NCBI GenBank assembly: GCA_046594105.1
Contig: JBKJQB010000006.1
Location: forward strand, 1-19,666
DNA from: JBDSGC01 sp046594105
Lineage (GTDB): Bacteria; Acidobacteriota; Thermoanaerobaculia; Gp7-AA8
Direction: 5' to 3'
DNA: 19,666 nucleotides
In this document: one piece after another, positions 19,599 to 19,666 of the stretch
Layout: the number at the start of each line of letters is the position of its first letter
How positions within the stretch are numbered: the stretch's first letter is position 1
Translations under genes and position numbers: made by a program
The notes under the pieces: generated by a model
The model's input: only the letters and a program-made list of their open reading frames with translations
What the model was told of the DNA's origin: nothing
Databases searched by the model: none

Positions 19599-19666
19599 AT
19601 GAAGATCCTCACTCGCTACATCCTCAAAGAGATGGTCGGACCCACCTTCCTGGGGTTCGCCTTCTA
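19599..19666 (+). CDS. LptF/LptG (YjgP/YjgQ) permease, 5' end only
   Basis: The first 22 codons read MKILTRYILKEMVGP then TFLGFAF, the standard start of LptF/LptG permeases: a short amphipathic MKILxRYI(L/F)KE segment running into the first transmembrane helix. LptF and LptG form the membrane part of the LPS exporter with LptB, encoded 12 kb upstream. LptF cannot be told from LptG on this fragment. A TACAAT box lies 10 nt before the ATG. The gene is cut by the window edge, not truncated biologically. Confidence 0.8.
   Translation, partial: MKILTRYILKEMVGPTFLGFAF

Noticed and set aside
1..19666. tRNA, rRNA, CRISPR, IS element or prophage genes
   Set aside because: No cloverleaf with TTCRA loop, no regularly spaced repeats, no transposase or phage proteins were seen by reading.

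Overview
The window is GC-rich, densely packed bacterial chromosome, almost entirely on the + strand. The genes point to a diderm (LPS-making) bacterium outside the Gammaproteobacteria. The run lptB-rpoN-hpf-hprK-rapZ-EIIA(Man)-HPr-EI and the long LptC/OstA-like protein fit Acidobacteriota or a Deltaproteobacteria-like lineage. This placement is inference from gene order, not a phylogeny.

Layout. At 1-14 (-) a gene begins and runs off the left edge. At 230-814 (-) lies an unrecognised protein gene that ends inside a 42-bp repeat. accA (835-1776) follows. A small accessory patch then carries a complete ParE-type toxin/antitoxin pair (1872-2392, -) and, divergent from it, a broken second module (antitoxin at 2491-2730 plus the C-terminal scrap of its toxin at 2712-2795). 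The core block comes next: recJ, a fused LptC/LptA-like bridge protein, lptB, rpoN, hpf, hprK, rapZ, a mannose-type EIIA, HPr, EI, a mannose-6-phosphate-isomerase-like cupin, a secreted coiled-coil protein, miaB, a DUF151 bifunctional nuclease, parA, parB, a DUF1801 protein, and the first 22 codons of an LptF/LptG-type permease at the right edge.

How they work together. The LptC/A-like protein, LptB and the LptF/G permease are parts of the lipopolysaccharide export machine. EI, HPr (with both His15 and Ser46), EIIA and HPr kinase form a phosphorelay with no sugar-transport EIIB/C/D in view. It is therefore probably a regulatory PTS, placed beside sigma-54, a ribosome hibernation factor and RapZ. 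From EI to the nuclease every junction is an ATGA stop/start overlap, so that five-gene string is probably translationally coupled.

Main observations. (1) Most genes that begin a transcription unit have a TANNNT -10 box 6-13 nt before the start codon and no Shine-Dalgarno, suggesting leaderless or near-leaderless mRNAs. Operon-internal genes often keep clear Shine-Dalgarno sites. (2) A perfect 42-bp repeat follows two unrelated genes in the same relative orientation and supplies both stop codons. (3) A REP-doublet-like hairpin pair lies between hpf and hprK and has probably caused an over-long HprK reading frame. (4) One TA module is visibly decaying. I found no phage, IS element, CRISPR array, rRNA or tRNA, and no clearly new multi-gene system. 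No gene-free stretch exceeds 300 bases.
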